NCBI GenBank assembly: GCA_038225555.1 | Contig: JBBRRB010000033.1 | Location: 1-64,000, forward strand | DNA: 64,000 bases | Source of the DNA: JANXQZ01 sp038225555 | Lineage (GTDB): Bacteria > Acidobacteriota > Terriglobia > Bryobacterales > Bryobacteraceae | Reading direction: 5' to 3' | In this document: positions 1-8,964 of the stretch, one piece after another | Position numbering within the stretch: position 1 is the stretch's first letter | Layout: each line of letters begins with the position of its first letter | Notes under the pieces: model-generated | Told to the model about the DNA's origin: nothing | Database searches by the model: none | The model's input: only the letters and a program-made list of their open reading frames with translations | Translations under genes and position numbers: made by a program

Positions 1-2
1 AT

Positions 3-526
3 CTGACGCACAACAACGGGTGGGTCGGCGTGGGGATCGATCACGACACGGCGGCCTTCGCGGTGGAAACCATCCGCCGCTGGTGGCTTTCGATGGGCCG
101 CCCGCTCTATCCGGACGCCAAGCGACTGCTGATCACCGCCGACGGGGGAGGCAGCAACGGCTCGCGGGTCCGTCTATGGAAGCTCGAATTGCAGAAACTC
201 GCCGACGAAACCGGATTGCGCATCTCGGTCTGCCATCTTCCGCCGGGCACCCGCAAATGGAATAAGATCGAGCACCGGCTGTTCAGCTTCATCAGCCAGA
301 ACTGGAGCGGGAAACCGCTCACTTCGATTCAAGTGATGGTCAGTCTCATCGCCGCCACCGTCACTGAAACGGGTCTGCGAGTCCGCTCCGAAATCGACAC
401 GGGCACATATCCCGCCGGAATCAAAGTGTCGGACCGAGAACTGCCGCAGTCAGGCTATACACGGACAAGTTCCATGGCGAATGGAATTATGAGATCCGCC
501 CCAGATTTGATAACATTATTTCTTAA
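3..526 (+). pseudogene. ISAzo13-type transposase, C-terminal part, frameshifted
   Basis: The reading frame is open from the first bases of the window, so the 5' part lies outside. The translation has the features of the C-terminal DDE domain of ISAzo13-family (Rhodopirellula-type) transposases: GIDHDTAAFAVE, ITADGGGSNG, HLPPGTRKWNKIEHRLFS and IKVSDRELPQ. At about 450 the frame changes. The family's usual ending (DKFHGEWNYEIRP) is read in the next frame from 452 and stops at 524-526, so one base appears to be lost just after LPQ. If uncorrected, frame 0 runs on to 614 with nonsense sequence. Family assignment is from motif recognition. The gene is broken by the frameshift and cut by the window edge. 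Confidence 0.8.
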
Positions 527-1209
527 CAGACCCTTACAAGAGGTCACGTGCGGGAAGCCCTTGACTCCGGCGAATACCCTAGCCACGTGCGTGGTACGTG
601 TTCAAATGATGTAGCGCCATCTCGCTTGTATCCGCATGCGATGCTCAAAGGATCGTCGATATAGTGCTCGGCTTTCATCCGCAGTTCGCCCGCCAACCAT
701 GGTGCAAAGCCGGATCGACCGATGGCGGTTCCGGTCCAATCTGAAGCGCCGAGGCTACTCGACCGCCGACATGGACGGCACTCCGAAGATTGCCGTCCAC
801 CGCCGCAGCTCTTTTGCCCCGCATCGCTAGCGGCACAAGTTCAAGCAGAAAATCCTCAGTCGCCTGAGCGGATTCGACGCCGGGCTGTCGCGACGGCGCC
901 ATAGCAGGAAGCTGGATTCTGCAAACGCGGGTGTTGGCGGCGTAGGCCACAACCATTTCAATGCCGGGCCGCGGGATAAAGGTTTCCCTGGCAAGCGGTC
1001 TCCAACGCATCTACGAATTGCGTGGTCTTCGCTCCTGGTGTGTTGCACAAGGAACCGTTTCGAGACTTGATGACTGCGTCAACGTCCCGGAGGGGCCGCA
1101 ATTCTTGCCCGCCGAGCGATTTCGCTTGCAAAGGCACCGTCGGATTTGTAGATCGGATTGGGTTCCAGCAAAGCGTCGGGAGATCGTCCGCGGTAAATGC
1201 ACGCGTCGG
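527..1209. other. Intergenic, no supported gene
   Basis: About 680 bases with only short overlapping reading frames on both strands, none with a recognisable domain, ribosome binding site or sensible composition. It is probably decayed sequence next to the transposase remnant. Confidence 0.5.
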
Positions 1210-1557
1210 CTACGCTCTCCAACCCCACCCCATCACGAAAACTATGGTATGCGGGATCGGGGCACCTTGAAGGAGTGACGAGTTTGCGGGGACAAATTCG
1301 TTGGGGCCCAGCACTCCGAATGCGGTTCCCTTCAACTTGAGTAGCACCGGAGGTTTGGCGTTACCGATCAACTGTCCCATCCGGGGTGTGTCCGGGTACT
1401 CACCGCCGCGGATCGGTGTAACGACATAGAGCCGGCCGGGAAATTCCGTGCCAAGCATCCCGCCGATGGTTGGGGTTAGCGGAACGATGCCCTGTGGTGT
1501 TTGGACCGAAACCGATTCTAGAATCGCTTTACGGGTCACAGCGTCACCTGATAACAC
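1210..1557 (-). CDS. Hypothetical protein or gene fragment
   Basis: A 115-residue reading frame from a GTG. The residue mix looks protein-like (hydrophobic beta-type stretches such as RLYVVTPI and PPVLLKLKGTAFGVLG), but no family is recognised and no Shine-Dalgarno sequence precedes the start. It lies in a debris-rich stretch, so it may be the C-terminal remnant of a longer protein. Confidence 0.25.
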   Translation of the reverse strand: MLSGDAVTRKAILESVSVQTPQGIVPLTPTIGGMLGTEFPGRLYVVTPIRGGEYPDTPRMGQLIGNAKPPVLLKLKGTAFGVLGPNEFVPANSSLLQGAPIPHTIVFVMGWGWRA

Positions 1558-1670
1558 ACTGCGAGACGCTGCGGAAAAGGAGCGCGCGCCACCACCCGCC
1601 CTTCAATTTCGCCATATTCCAGATCATTTGATGGACTAACGAACGCGACTAGCAGCATTGAGAACGGCTC

Positions 1671-1943
1671 TTAACTGTTACCTGGAAAGGGAGATCTGGC
1701 AGGAATCGTCGCCGTGTCAACGGCAGGCCGAACCTGAGGAGACCGCCCCGGAGCGGCAAGCGTGCTGAAAACGAGCGGGCGCTGAGGAGTGGTCTTCAGA
1801 GTTCTCCGGCGATCAGTATCGTCCTGCTGAACCAACTTGTCCAGCAACGTATATCCACGACTTTGAGGAAGCTGTCCGGGATAGTTCAGAAGCGAGTTCA
1901 GGAGGATATCGCGCTCGCGGCTCCAAAGCGACTGCGTTGCCAC
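1671..1943 (-). CDS. Hypothetical protein or C-terminal fragment
   Basis: A 90-residue frame with a plausible amphipathic N-terminal half (SRERDILLNSLLNYPGQLPQ) and a proline/alanine-rich end. It overlaps, on the opposite strand, the upstream extension of the ClC reading frame. That is one reason to place the ClC start at 1959 or later. No family recognised; it could be chance or the tail of a lost gene. Confidence 0.25.
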   Translation of the reverse strand: MATQSLWSRERDILLNSLLNYPGQLPQSRGYTLLDKLVQQDDTDRRRTLKTTPQRPLVFSTLAAPGRSPQVRPAVDTATIPARSPFPGNS

Positions 1944-1958
1944 AAACTTACTGGGACA

Positions 1959-4607
1959 ATGGGTGCGATGATCTCCGGTGTAGGATTCAAGCTCCTAAAG
2001 CCCGTTCAGCAGCGGTTGGAGCGAATCGATCTACGAGAGCACGAAGACAAGATTCTGCTGATGCTGGCCCTGGTGATCAGCGCGGTGGTGGGTCTGATCG
2101 TTGTCGCTTTTGTGGCCCTCACGGAACGCTTAGGCAAAGTCCTGCTGAACGCCGGGGACATACAGCGATTTCTGAGTCCGCTGATTGGCTCACTAGTCGG
2201 CGGTTGGTTACTGTTCAAGTTCTTTCCCGACGCGAGGGGGAGTGGGATTCCCCAGACACGCGTGGCATTGATCCTCGAAAAAGGCGTGATTCGTCTTCGC
2301 ACGATTGTTGGCAAGTTCATCTGCTCTTTCATCTCTCTGGGGAGCGGTGTTGCTCTCGGCCGCGAAGGTCCCTCGGTCCAGATCGGCGCCGGCATTGCAT
2401 CTGTGGTGGGCCGCCGGCTCGGCTTGCGGGAAGAGCAGGTTAAATCGCTGATTCCGGTGGGCACAGCGGCTGCGGTGGCGGCGGCCTTCAACACGCCCCT
2501 GGCGGCCGTCCTGTTTACCCTGGAAGAGATTCTGGCAGACCTTCACGCCCGAGTTGTCGGTTCCGTCGTCATCGGTGCCGCCACGTCCTGGATCGTCTTG
2601 AGATTGATCTTAGGGGACGAGCCGCTCTTTCATGTCCCGGCGTATCAGTTGGTACACCCGTTGGAATTCCTCATTTATGCTGTCCTCGGGTTGCTCGGCG
2701 GCCTAGTATCAACAGTCTTCGTGAAGCTGCTGCTGTGGCAGCGCGCGGCGTTCCTGAGAGTCCCACAGCGATGGAAGCCATTCACGCCGGCTGCGGGTGG
2801 TTTGGTTGTGGGCTTACTGGCTCTTGCGGCGCCAGGCGTGTTGGGCGTTGGCTACAACCTGGTCAGCGCCGCTTTGAACGGCCAGATTGCGCTGAAGGTG
2901 ATGCTGCTCCTCCTGGTGCTGAAGCTCGTGGCAACAACCACTTGTTACGGCTCCGGCAACGCCGGTGGCATTTTCGGTCCCAGCTTGTTCATCGGCGCAA
3001 TGCTCGGAGGCGTCGTGGGGCAAGTCGCGCACTCGCTGTTGCCGGATCACACGGGGAATGCCGGCGCATATGCTCTGGTCGGAATGGGGGCGGCTTTCGC
3101 CGGTATCGTTCGGACGCCGATGACTAGCGTCATCATGATCTTCGAGGTAACCCGTGACTACACCATTATCGTGCCGCTGATGATCGCGAACCTGTGCAGC
3201 TACGTCCTGGCACAGAAGCTGCAGAAGCTGCCGATTTACGAGGCACTTTCCCGTCAGGAAGGGATTGCGATGCCGTCGGCCGCTCACCGGCCGGAGCCGT
3301 TGACCGTCGAGCGCGCCATGCGACCGATCGATCTTGCCGGAGGTGCAATCGCCCCTTCGCTGAGTAGCCTCCGCATCCATCCGGACGACTCTTTGGATTC
3401 GGCGCTACAGCGGATGGGCGGAGCGGGCATAGAGGAGATGATTGTCGTCAGCCGCGCCGGCGAGAATCCGCTGGGCGTTCTCAGCACACGCGATGTTTTC
3501 AAATCTTATCAGAGTCTCGCCAATACGGATGAACAGGAGAAGATCGCTGCCGCATCGGTTCAAAACTGGTTGCCTGCGATCGCCGCCAGTACTGTGGCAG
3601 CGGTACTGATTGTTTCCGGGCTGGTCTTCTGGCAGCGCTCTCGCCGCCTCGATCTGGGCATTGAGGCATACCGCGAAGGTGAGAAACTGATGGCTCAAGG
3701 ACAGGTGGATAACGCAGTCCTGGCGTTCAGGAACGCGCTGGCCCATACTCCGGCGCGCAGCATCCAGGGTATGAACTCCCGCGCCGCCTTGGGCCTTGCT
3801 CTTGTTCAGGAAGGCTATTACAGCGAGGCTTCATCTTATTTATCCGAGGCTGCCAAGGCAGAGCCGCAGAACGGCCCGGTCTGGATGGGACTGGCCGAGA
3901 TCGCCCTTGCCGAAGGCGACAAAAAACAGGCGTTGCCCATCTTCCAGCAGGCGCTCGCAAAAGACTGGCCTGTGCCAGACGAGCCAGGGCGCAGGAGCGC
4001 TCAACTAAAATATGCCGCACTGCTGTCCGACGCTGGACGACGAAGTGAGGCGGCCGCCCTGCTGCTGTCGATGATCGAGCAGCACGGAGATGATCCCGCT
4101 TTTGCAAAGAAGGCTGCTGATATGGTGAAGGCGATCGGTTCGCCGGAGCAGATAGAAGAAGCCTATGCTGCGCTGTCGGGCCGCTATCCCGAGGATGTCA
4201 GCGTCTGGTTGAGGCTGGGAGACGCAAGATATGCAGCAGGTAAGGACATCCCAGCGTTAGCGGCATATCGAGGTGCCGCGAAAGCTGATCCCGAAAACGC
4301 GAATGCCCAGAGTGCACTGGCCCGCGTCGAAGACGTGCTTCGTCTTGACCCAACCCGGCGAGGACTGTCTGTCCGGGAGCGTGCGCGCAGGTGGGATGAG
4401 GTTCTTCAGCGCGTTTTGGCCGCGACTGCCGTCTGCGGGCCGTCTCCCGCGAAGGACGTGGTGAAGCCGTTTTTAAATAGGCCAGCTGTTAGCCTGGAAG
4501 CTTCCGATCAGAAGATGGACGCTGCCAAAAGTATCTGGCATAACGCAGATTCACCTTGTAAGACGGATGCTGTGCTGGCGCATATCATGTCAAAAACTGA
4601 AGAGTAA
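1959..4607 (+). CDS. ClC-family chloride channel/antiporter fused to a CBS segment and TPR domain
   Basis: The N-terminal 450 or so residues form a ClC membrane domain. Selectivity-filter motifs are present in order: GSGIPQ (about 2229), GREGPSVQIGA (about 2358) and GNAGGIFGPSLF (about 2960). The gating glutamate of GREGP and the inner proton-path glutamates (FTLEEI) are both there. By family knowledge this fits a Cl-/H+ antiporter rather than a channel. One CBS-like segment follows (to STRDVFKSY). Then come a further transmembrane helix (WLPAIAASTVAAVLIVSGLVFW) and some 250 residues of TPR-like repeats. The frame is open from a TTG at 1863, but the ClC similarity starts after ATG 1959 or 1968. 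Neither start has a clear Shine-Dalgarno. A ClC with an extra helix and a C-terminal TPR array is unusual; frame and composition are continuous across the joint. The TPR end could act as a docking platform (inference). Confidence 0.85.
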   Translation: MGAMISGVGFKLLKPVQQRLERIDLREHEDKILLMLALVISAVVGLIVVAFVALTERLGKVLLNAGDIQRFLSPLIGSLVGGWLLFKFFPDARGSGIPQTRVALILEKGVIRLRTIVGKFICSFISLGSGVALGREGPSVQIGAGIASVVGRRLGLREEQVKSLIPVGTAAAVAAAFNTPLAAVLFTLEEILADLHARVVGSVVIGAATSWIVLRLILGDEPLFHVPAYQLVHPLEFLIYAVLGLLGGLVSTVFVKLLLWQRAAFLRVPQRWKPFTPAAGGLVVGLLALAAPGVLGVGYNLVSAALNGQIALKVMLLLLVLKLVATTTCYGSGNAGGIFGPSLFIGAMLGGVVGQVAHSLLPDHTGNAGAYALVGMGAAFAGIVRTPMTSVIMIFEVTRDYTIIVPLMIANLCSYVLAQKLQKLPIYEALSRQEGIAMPSAAHRPEPLTVERAMRPIDLAGGAIAPSLSSLRIHPDDSLDSALQRMGGAGIEEMIVVSRAGENPLGVLSTRDVFKSYQSLANTDEQEKIAAASVQNWLPAIAASTVAAVLIVSGLVFWQRSRRLDLGIEAYREGEKLMAQGQVDNAVLAFRNALAHTPARSIQGMNSRAALGLALVQEGYYSEASSYLSEAAKAEPQNGPVWMGLAEIALAEGDKKQALPIFQQALAKDWPVPDEPGRRSAQLKYAALLSDAGRRSEAAALLLSMIEQHGDDPAFAKKAADMVKAIGSPEQIEEAYAALSGRYPEDVSVWLRLGDARYAAGKDIPALAAYRGAAKADPENANAQSALARVEDVLRLDPTRRGLSVRERARRWDEVLQRVLAATAVCGPSPAKDVVKPFLNRPAVSLEASDQKMDAAKSIWHNADSPCKTDAVLAHIMSKTEE

Positions 4608-5105
4608 CCAAGAGGAGTCGTCGTTGCAGATCGCGTACAAGACGCCGTCGCCGCACGCACGTTGCTAAACTGCGCCCAGTTCACGTTTTTGACGGCAGGT
4701 GCTGGAACGGACTGGGAAATCCAGTCCGCGAATCCCCCGTCGTCGCGAGTTGTCGACATAGACCCGCAAGGTGCCGTCCTTGCCGATGCCGTATATGTGC
4801 CGAGGCGGAATCGGATCGTCCGCGCCGATGGCTGAGACGATCTCCCGTTCAACATGGACGGCTGCCGGCGATTTCAACGGACTAGGTTGAACGAGGAACA
4901 GCACCGTGCCTATCGCCGCCAAGCATGAACCCAGCCATCATCTCCTACCTGCTCATCTCGCCTAAACTAGATGTACTTCGATGCTGGGACTGGCGAGTTC
5001 GCCGCAAAACACGACATAGATCCGAAACTTTGGCTTGGGCCTCTGTTACTCCAATAAGTTTTCTAACCGAGAAGATAACCCAAAGATGTAGATTTGGTTA
5101 TGATT
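4608..5105. other. Intergenic; one doubtful minus-strand frame
   Basis: About 500 bases between the ClC gene and the next unit. A minus-strand frame at 4665-4922 (85 residues, hydrophobic N-terminus, then PPRHIYGIGKDGTLRVYVDN) could be the start of an exported protein, but it has no downstream continuation or family. I see no promoter or terminator that I would defend. Confidence 0.35.
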
Positions 5106-5357
5106 ATGCCCGTTGAATTTGAGGCCACGGCGACCGACGAGCAGCTTGCGATTTGGGACTGGTGGGATGATCCTCAAAACGAGCCTAGCAACCTGTTCAA
5201 ATGCCATACGTTCAGCGCGTCAAAAGCGGAGATAGGCCATCCAGAGCACGCACGCTGTCTTCAAGAACAGGGGTACTGGGCAGCGTTTTTCGGAATCAGT
5301 CGCCAAGGTGAAAAGAAAGGATTAGGCCGTATACTGTTGCCAGGGAGCTCGGCATGA
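5106..5357 (+). CDS. Small protein of unknown function, first gene of a two-gene unit
   Basis: An 83-residue protein starting MPVEFEATATDEQ, with an acidic/aromatic N-terminal half (WDWWDDPQNEP). It overlaps the following gene by 4 bases (ATGA at 5354-5357), so the two are probably translationally coupled and act together. No family recognised. The region is less G+C-rich than the surrounding genes, which suggests acquisition. Other in-frame starts exist at 5094 and 5100. It could also be a fragment of a longer protein. Confidence 0.5.
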   Translation: MPVEFEATATDEQLAIWDWWDDPQNEPSNLFKCHTFSASKAEIGHPEHARCLQEQGYWAAFFGISRQGEKKGLGRILLPGSSA

Positions 5358-6282
5358 GCATCCTCCAGATCCAGCAGAGGCTTCTAGAAAACGCGGAGCA
5401 GATAAGCCTCACTGAAAGAGCCTTTGGAAGGCAGCAATCTAGGTCTTTGCAATCTTCCCTGAAGTCGCTTTACAAGCTTCGGAAATATCTAGAATACGAG
5501 TTTGAGGAAGTCGCATATACGGCCCAAGTAGACGTCGTTTCTTACCGCATCTTTGAAGGCAACGAGCGACCGACGATGATGCTGCTCGGGCGTGCCCTCG
5601 ATTCCTTTCAGACGCTGTACGCCATCATGTATGCGACTGTCTCGACCGGACTGCCACGGGACACCGCGCATCTATCATCAATGGCACTTCAAACCAGTTC
5701 CATGGAATTCGCCTATGCATATTCGGGATCAGTGGGATTCGTTTTTACGGTGCCCAACGAACGACTGCTTTTCAGCGAAAGCAAGCTAGATGAGGCAATG
5801 GGCCGACTTGCCGAAATCGCAACGGCTTCCAGTACAGAAGAAATTAAGGGCCTTGCGCCGAGATTTGGGTTAGCTCCTATCAGAGCCGCTTACAAATGGC
5901 TTTCCGCGTTATCTTCCTCAAGCGTTGGAGTGGATATCGAATGGAAAAAAGGCCAAGCCGTAAGTCTAAATCCGTCCTGGACTCCGTCCAGGTGGATGCC
6001 TTGAAGAGCCTAATTGAAGCTACAAGCCAACTTGAGACCGACGAGAACATTGTCGCAGGAGTGCTTCTTGGATTTGACTCTGCAAGCCGTAGGTTTCGAT
6101 TTGAGCCGTCGGACGGCGGTCTGATAATGCGCGGAGCCGTGGTTGACGATGCTGACATACCAAAAGAAGTACGAATACCGCACAGGTATTTCGCTAAAGT
6201 GAAAACACAAACCAAGATTAGATACGCGACCGAGCAGCCGGAAGTAAGCCACGATCTATTAGCCTTGACAGAACATAAATAA
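5354..6282 (+). pseudogene. Unknown protein, apparently split by a frameshift near 5950
   Basis: A good ribosome binding site (GGGAGCTCGGC) precedes ATG 5354. The first frame gives an alpha-helical protein (216 residues to 6004) whose end becomes nonsense (NPSWTPSRWMP). The -1 frame carries a sensible C-terminal domain to 6282 (VLLGFDSASRRFRF, IPHRYFAKVKTQTKIRYATE). The change falls at an A6 run (GGAAAAAAGG, about 5945), which points to one polypeptide of about 309 residues interrupted by an indel. Alternatively the second frame is its own gene starting at ATG 5941. No family name can be given. The helical front plus beta-rich tail, and coupling to a small upstream protein, resemble mobile accessory or conflict modules (inference). 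Confidence 0.5.
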
Positions 6283-6288
6283 TTGAAA

Positions 6289-6780
6289 TCACCCACCTTC
6301 AGCGGAGGGACTGCGGGCGTAGAGCGAGCCGAACTTGACCGGAATCTTCCAGCGAATTGTGCCGTTCTGGATCAGGTCCGGGATGCCTGCGGGCCTTGTC
6401 TTTATCGCGACGTGTCCGTCTTGTACGGCGGTAGCAACAACCTTGCGTACGCTGAGATTCTCCAGAAAAAGAACGCTGCCGGCAGTCAGCGATTGGATGC
6501 GGTCTTCGGGATTGTCAAAGACGAACACACTGCCATCCGAACTAATGCTCTTGAGGCTCAGGCGCCAGGAAGACACGTCAATGCGGACGGTTGCGGGCGT
6601 GAAGGAAACGTCGAAAACGGTGCCGGGGACTTCGCGAAGATCGTGAAAAGGCCTCGTTACCGCGGACGATGACGGGGAAGGCGATAGAGTGGCAATCTGG
6701 GGCGAGTCCTTCCGTCGGCAACCGCCGAGGACAACCAGCGAAAACACGCATACGGAAAAAGCAAGGGGGCGAGGCCTCAT
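6289..6780 (-). CDS. Putative lipoprotein of unknown function
   Basis: The start at 6780 is chosen because AGGAG lies 8 bases upstream and the protein then begins with a classical lipoprotein signal peptide (MRPRPLAFSVCVFSLVVLGGC, cysteine at residue 21). The frame is open further upstream to 6852 without signal-like sequence. The mature 140-residue part is beta-rich (DVSFTPATVRIDVSSWRLSL, IQSLTAGSVLFLENLSV). No family recognised; likely anchored in a cell-envelope membrane. It ends 6 bases from the convergent gene at 6282. Confidence 0.65.
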   Translation of the reverse strand: MRPRPLAFSVCVFSLVVLGGCRRKDSPQIATLSPSPSSSAVTRPFHDLREVPGTVFDVSFTPATVRIDVSSWRLSLKSISSDGSVFVFDNPEDRIQSLTAGSVLFLENLSVRKVVATAVQDGHVAIKTRPAGIPDLIQNGTIRWKIPVKFGSLYARSPSAEGG

Positions 6781-6920
6781 GAATAAATCTCCTGACCGGC
6801 GAACAGCGGACTGCCTGTACTCTGCGCCAACCACCCTGCCTTGATATGCCATCCCCAGAGCGTGGGGCCGCCCTGGGGACTTGTCCGCTTGGCATTTGGA
6901 CGACTTGGTAAGCTCAGTTA

Positions 6921-7457
6921 TTAGTAGGGGGTGGGCAGTCGGGGCTGAGGTGATCCGAAAGTGATCACGACAAAGGTATCAGTACCGACCGCTCCATAAA
7001 GCTCGCCGGTAGCGGCATTACATGACAGACCAATTATGGTCGAGCCAACTGTCACGCTACCCCCTGCCGGATCGTCGTAGATGGACCGAATGTAGTTTGA
7101 CTTCACGTTTGAAGCCGTAAGGTATATGGTATCCGGATAGATGATACCGAACGGCTGATCGAGACCGTAGCCGAGCGAAAAGGCGCGATCGCTGAACAAC
7201 TGTTGTGCAGGACCCGAGTTGAGGGTGACCCCGCTTGAGTACAAGCCGTTGGCTTTGCTATTGAACAAGGTCATGGTGCCCTTCACAAAGCTGGCGTATT
7301 GACTGCCCCAACTGAAGTTCTTCAGTGTGACCATGCTGAATGGCACGAGGGATTGATCAGCACCGCTGGGAAAACAGGTGGCTGCCGGCAGGCCAGACGC
7401 AGCCAGACCGAACAAGGTAATTGCTGAGACAGAGATTCGAACTAAACTGTTTCGCAT
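6921..7457 (-). CDS. Exported protein of unknown function
   Basis: A 178-residue protein with a Sec signal peptide (SVSAITLFGLAASGLPAA, cleavage about residue 26) and a Ser/Gly/Thr-rich beta-type mature part with few charges. It resembles small acidobacterial extracellular proteins, but no C-terminal sorting motif is visible. The start ATG 7457 is preceded by AGAGGA at a normal distance. A conserved upstream element (7519-7567) is shared with two other exported-protein genes in this window. Confidence 0.65.
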   Translation of the reverse strand: MRNSLVRISVSAITLFGLAASGLPAATCFPSGADQSLVPFSMVTLKNFSWGSQYASFVKGTMTLFNSKANGLYSSGVTLNSGPAQQLFSDRAFSLGYGLDQPFGIIYPDTIYLTASNVKSNYIRSIYDDPAGGSVTVGSTIIGLSCNAATGELYGAVGTDTFVVITFGSPQPRLPTPY

Positions 7458-7518
7458 GATAGTCCTCTTTTTTAACGTAAATTCCTTTCTGTTGGCAAGG
7501 TAGCTACTACTAAATTCC

Positions 7519-7567
7519 CTTTCCGGTCAGAATGCGCGAAAAGGGGTGGAAATTATCCTTCGTCAGA
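7519..7567 (-). promoter_or_regulatory. Conserved bipartite upstream element, copy A
   Basis: Read on the minus strand: CTGACGAAGGATAATTT, 13 bases, then CGCATTCTGACCGGA. The same two blocks with the same 13-base spacer occur at 14422-14470 and 16409-16459, each upstream of a minus-strand gene for an exported protein. The GATAAT core is -10-like. This copy ends about 60 bases before ATG 7457. Role (promoter, operator or leader) is inferred. Confidence 0.55.
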
Positions 7568-7602
7568 AGTTTATTTTCAGAAGCGATTTCCAGGGCCGGC
7601 TG

Positions 7603-8720
7603 GTTGACCGTCTGCAAGACATTGCTAGTGTTTTCTGATTCTCTTAGTCACGGCATTGTATTTCCACTTAAACGGTTTGGCGGTCTTGTCGTAAATGCGG
7701 ATATCGCGCATGATCTTACGCGCGAGATCCTGAACCCAGGTGAAGATTGCACGGATGATGACGTCGCGTTGCAGCTTGGAGAACCAGATCTCAACTTGGT
7801 TGAGCCAGGAAGAGTAGGTCGGAGTAAAGTGGAACCGGACCCGAGGATTGTCTCCAGGAACTCGCGAACCTTGCCGGTTTTATGCGCCGACAGATTATCC
7901 AGAATGATGTGGATCTCCTGGCCTGCTGGCCAACTGGCAACCACATTGCCGAGAAAAGAAACAAACTCGGCGCTGGTGTGGCTGTCAGCAGTCTTGCCAA
8001 TGACATTGCCTGTTTTGGTGTTGAAGGCCGCGTAAAGCGATAGCGTGAAATGGCGAAGGTATTCAAAGCCATGGCGCTCGGGCGCCCTGGAGATAGAGGG
8101 AGACGCCGATCGGTACGGTCCAGAGCCTGGATGGCCGTCTTCTCATCCACGCAGAACACGGCGGCGTGCTGGGGCGGATTCAGATACAAGCCGATAATCT
8201 CAGCGGCTTTGGCCTCAAAATTGGGATCGTCGCTGGCCTTGTAGCGATCCAGCCGGTGCGGCCGCAAATCCACTTCTTTCCACACTTGGCGCACCAGATC
8301 CTTACCCACCTTGAGAACCTTAGCCATCTTGCGCAGGCTCCAATGGGTGGACCCATCCGGTGGATCTTCCTTGGTCTTAGTAAGAATCTTGGCTCTCAAC
8401 TCGGCGCTCAGCAGTCGCGGAGGTTGTCCGGGGTGAAATGTAGCCAAGCCCTCCAATCCTGCTTCCTCATAGCGTGTCTTCCAGCGGGAGATGGTGGTCG
8501 CCGCGGTGTCCAATTTCCGTTGGATTTGACTGTAGCTGGCTCCATCGGCCAGCAACAGAATGATCCGCATACGCCGGGCCACCCTCGCCGGCAAATTGCG
8601 ACGCCGCAAGTGTCCTTCCAACTCGGCTCGCTGATCAGAGGTTGAGGAAAATGGGGAAGCCAACGTCATAACAGTTATGACGTTTCGGCAACTTCTAGCG
8701 GTTACTTTCAGACAGTCAAC
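7603..8720 (-). mobile_element. IS630-like insertion sequence, decayed
   Basis: Imperfect terminal inverted repeats frame the transposase pseudogene. The left end (about 7603-7628) reads GTTGACCGTCTGCAAG and the right end, read inward, GTTGACTGTCTGAAAG. Both continue to a shared GCTAG. The resulting size of about 1.1 kb is normal for IS630. A TA target is present on the right (8721-8722), but the left side has TG, so the duplication is not intact. Confidence 0.65.
7625..8669 (-). pseudogene. IS630-family transposase, broken by at least two frameshifts
   Basis: The first frame (8669 to about 8080) has the N-terminal helix-turn-helix region (ASYSQIQRKLDTAATTISRW) and the start of the DDE domain (AVFCVDEKTAIQALDR). 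It then moves to another frame holding IHIILDNLSAHKTGKV. A further shift near 7850 is needed to read the conserved tail ending in KWKYNAVTKRIRKH, with stop at 7625-7627. All family landmarks are therefore present but in different frames, so it cannot make a transposase as read. ATG 8669 begins the family-like N-terminus; the open frame upstream to 8786 is not part of it. Confidence 0.8.
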
Positions 8721-8771
8721 TAGAGCAAGAGAGTCACACGAATACCGGGGTGCGCCGATGCTTGCCGGTGC

Positions 8772-8945
8772 GTGGGCCTTTCCCATCCCATCGCGCGCCT
8801 CTTCGATGGAGGCACTTCGTCGGATGGGTTGCCCTACCTGGTGATGGAGTACGTTGACGGGGTTCCCATCAGCGACTGTGTGCGGGCTGATTGCCTACGG
8901 AGTACGGCAAACTGTAGAGTTGTTCCTCGCCGTGTGCTACTTCTC
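8772..8945 (+). pseudogene. Inverted fragment of a Ser/Thr kinase gene
   Basis: This plus-strand stretch encodes a near copy of residues about 133-187 of the adjacent minus-strand kinase: LSHP-IARLFDGGTSSDG, LPYLVMEYVDGVPISD and, after a frameshift, GVRQTVELFLAVC. It lies between the IS630 right end and the 3' end of the full kinase gene, in opposite orientation. It has lost the glycine loop and catalytic loop, so it is a remnant from a duplicated kinase gene or an inversion/recombination event. Confidence 0.75.
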
Positions 8946-8964
8946 GTTAGCGGTTGCTGAAAAA

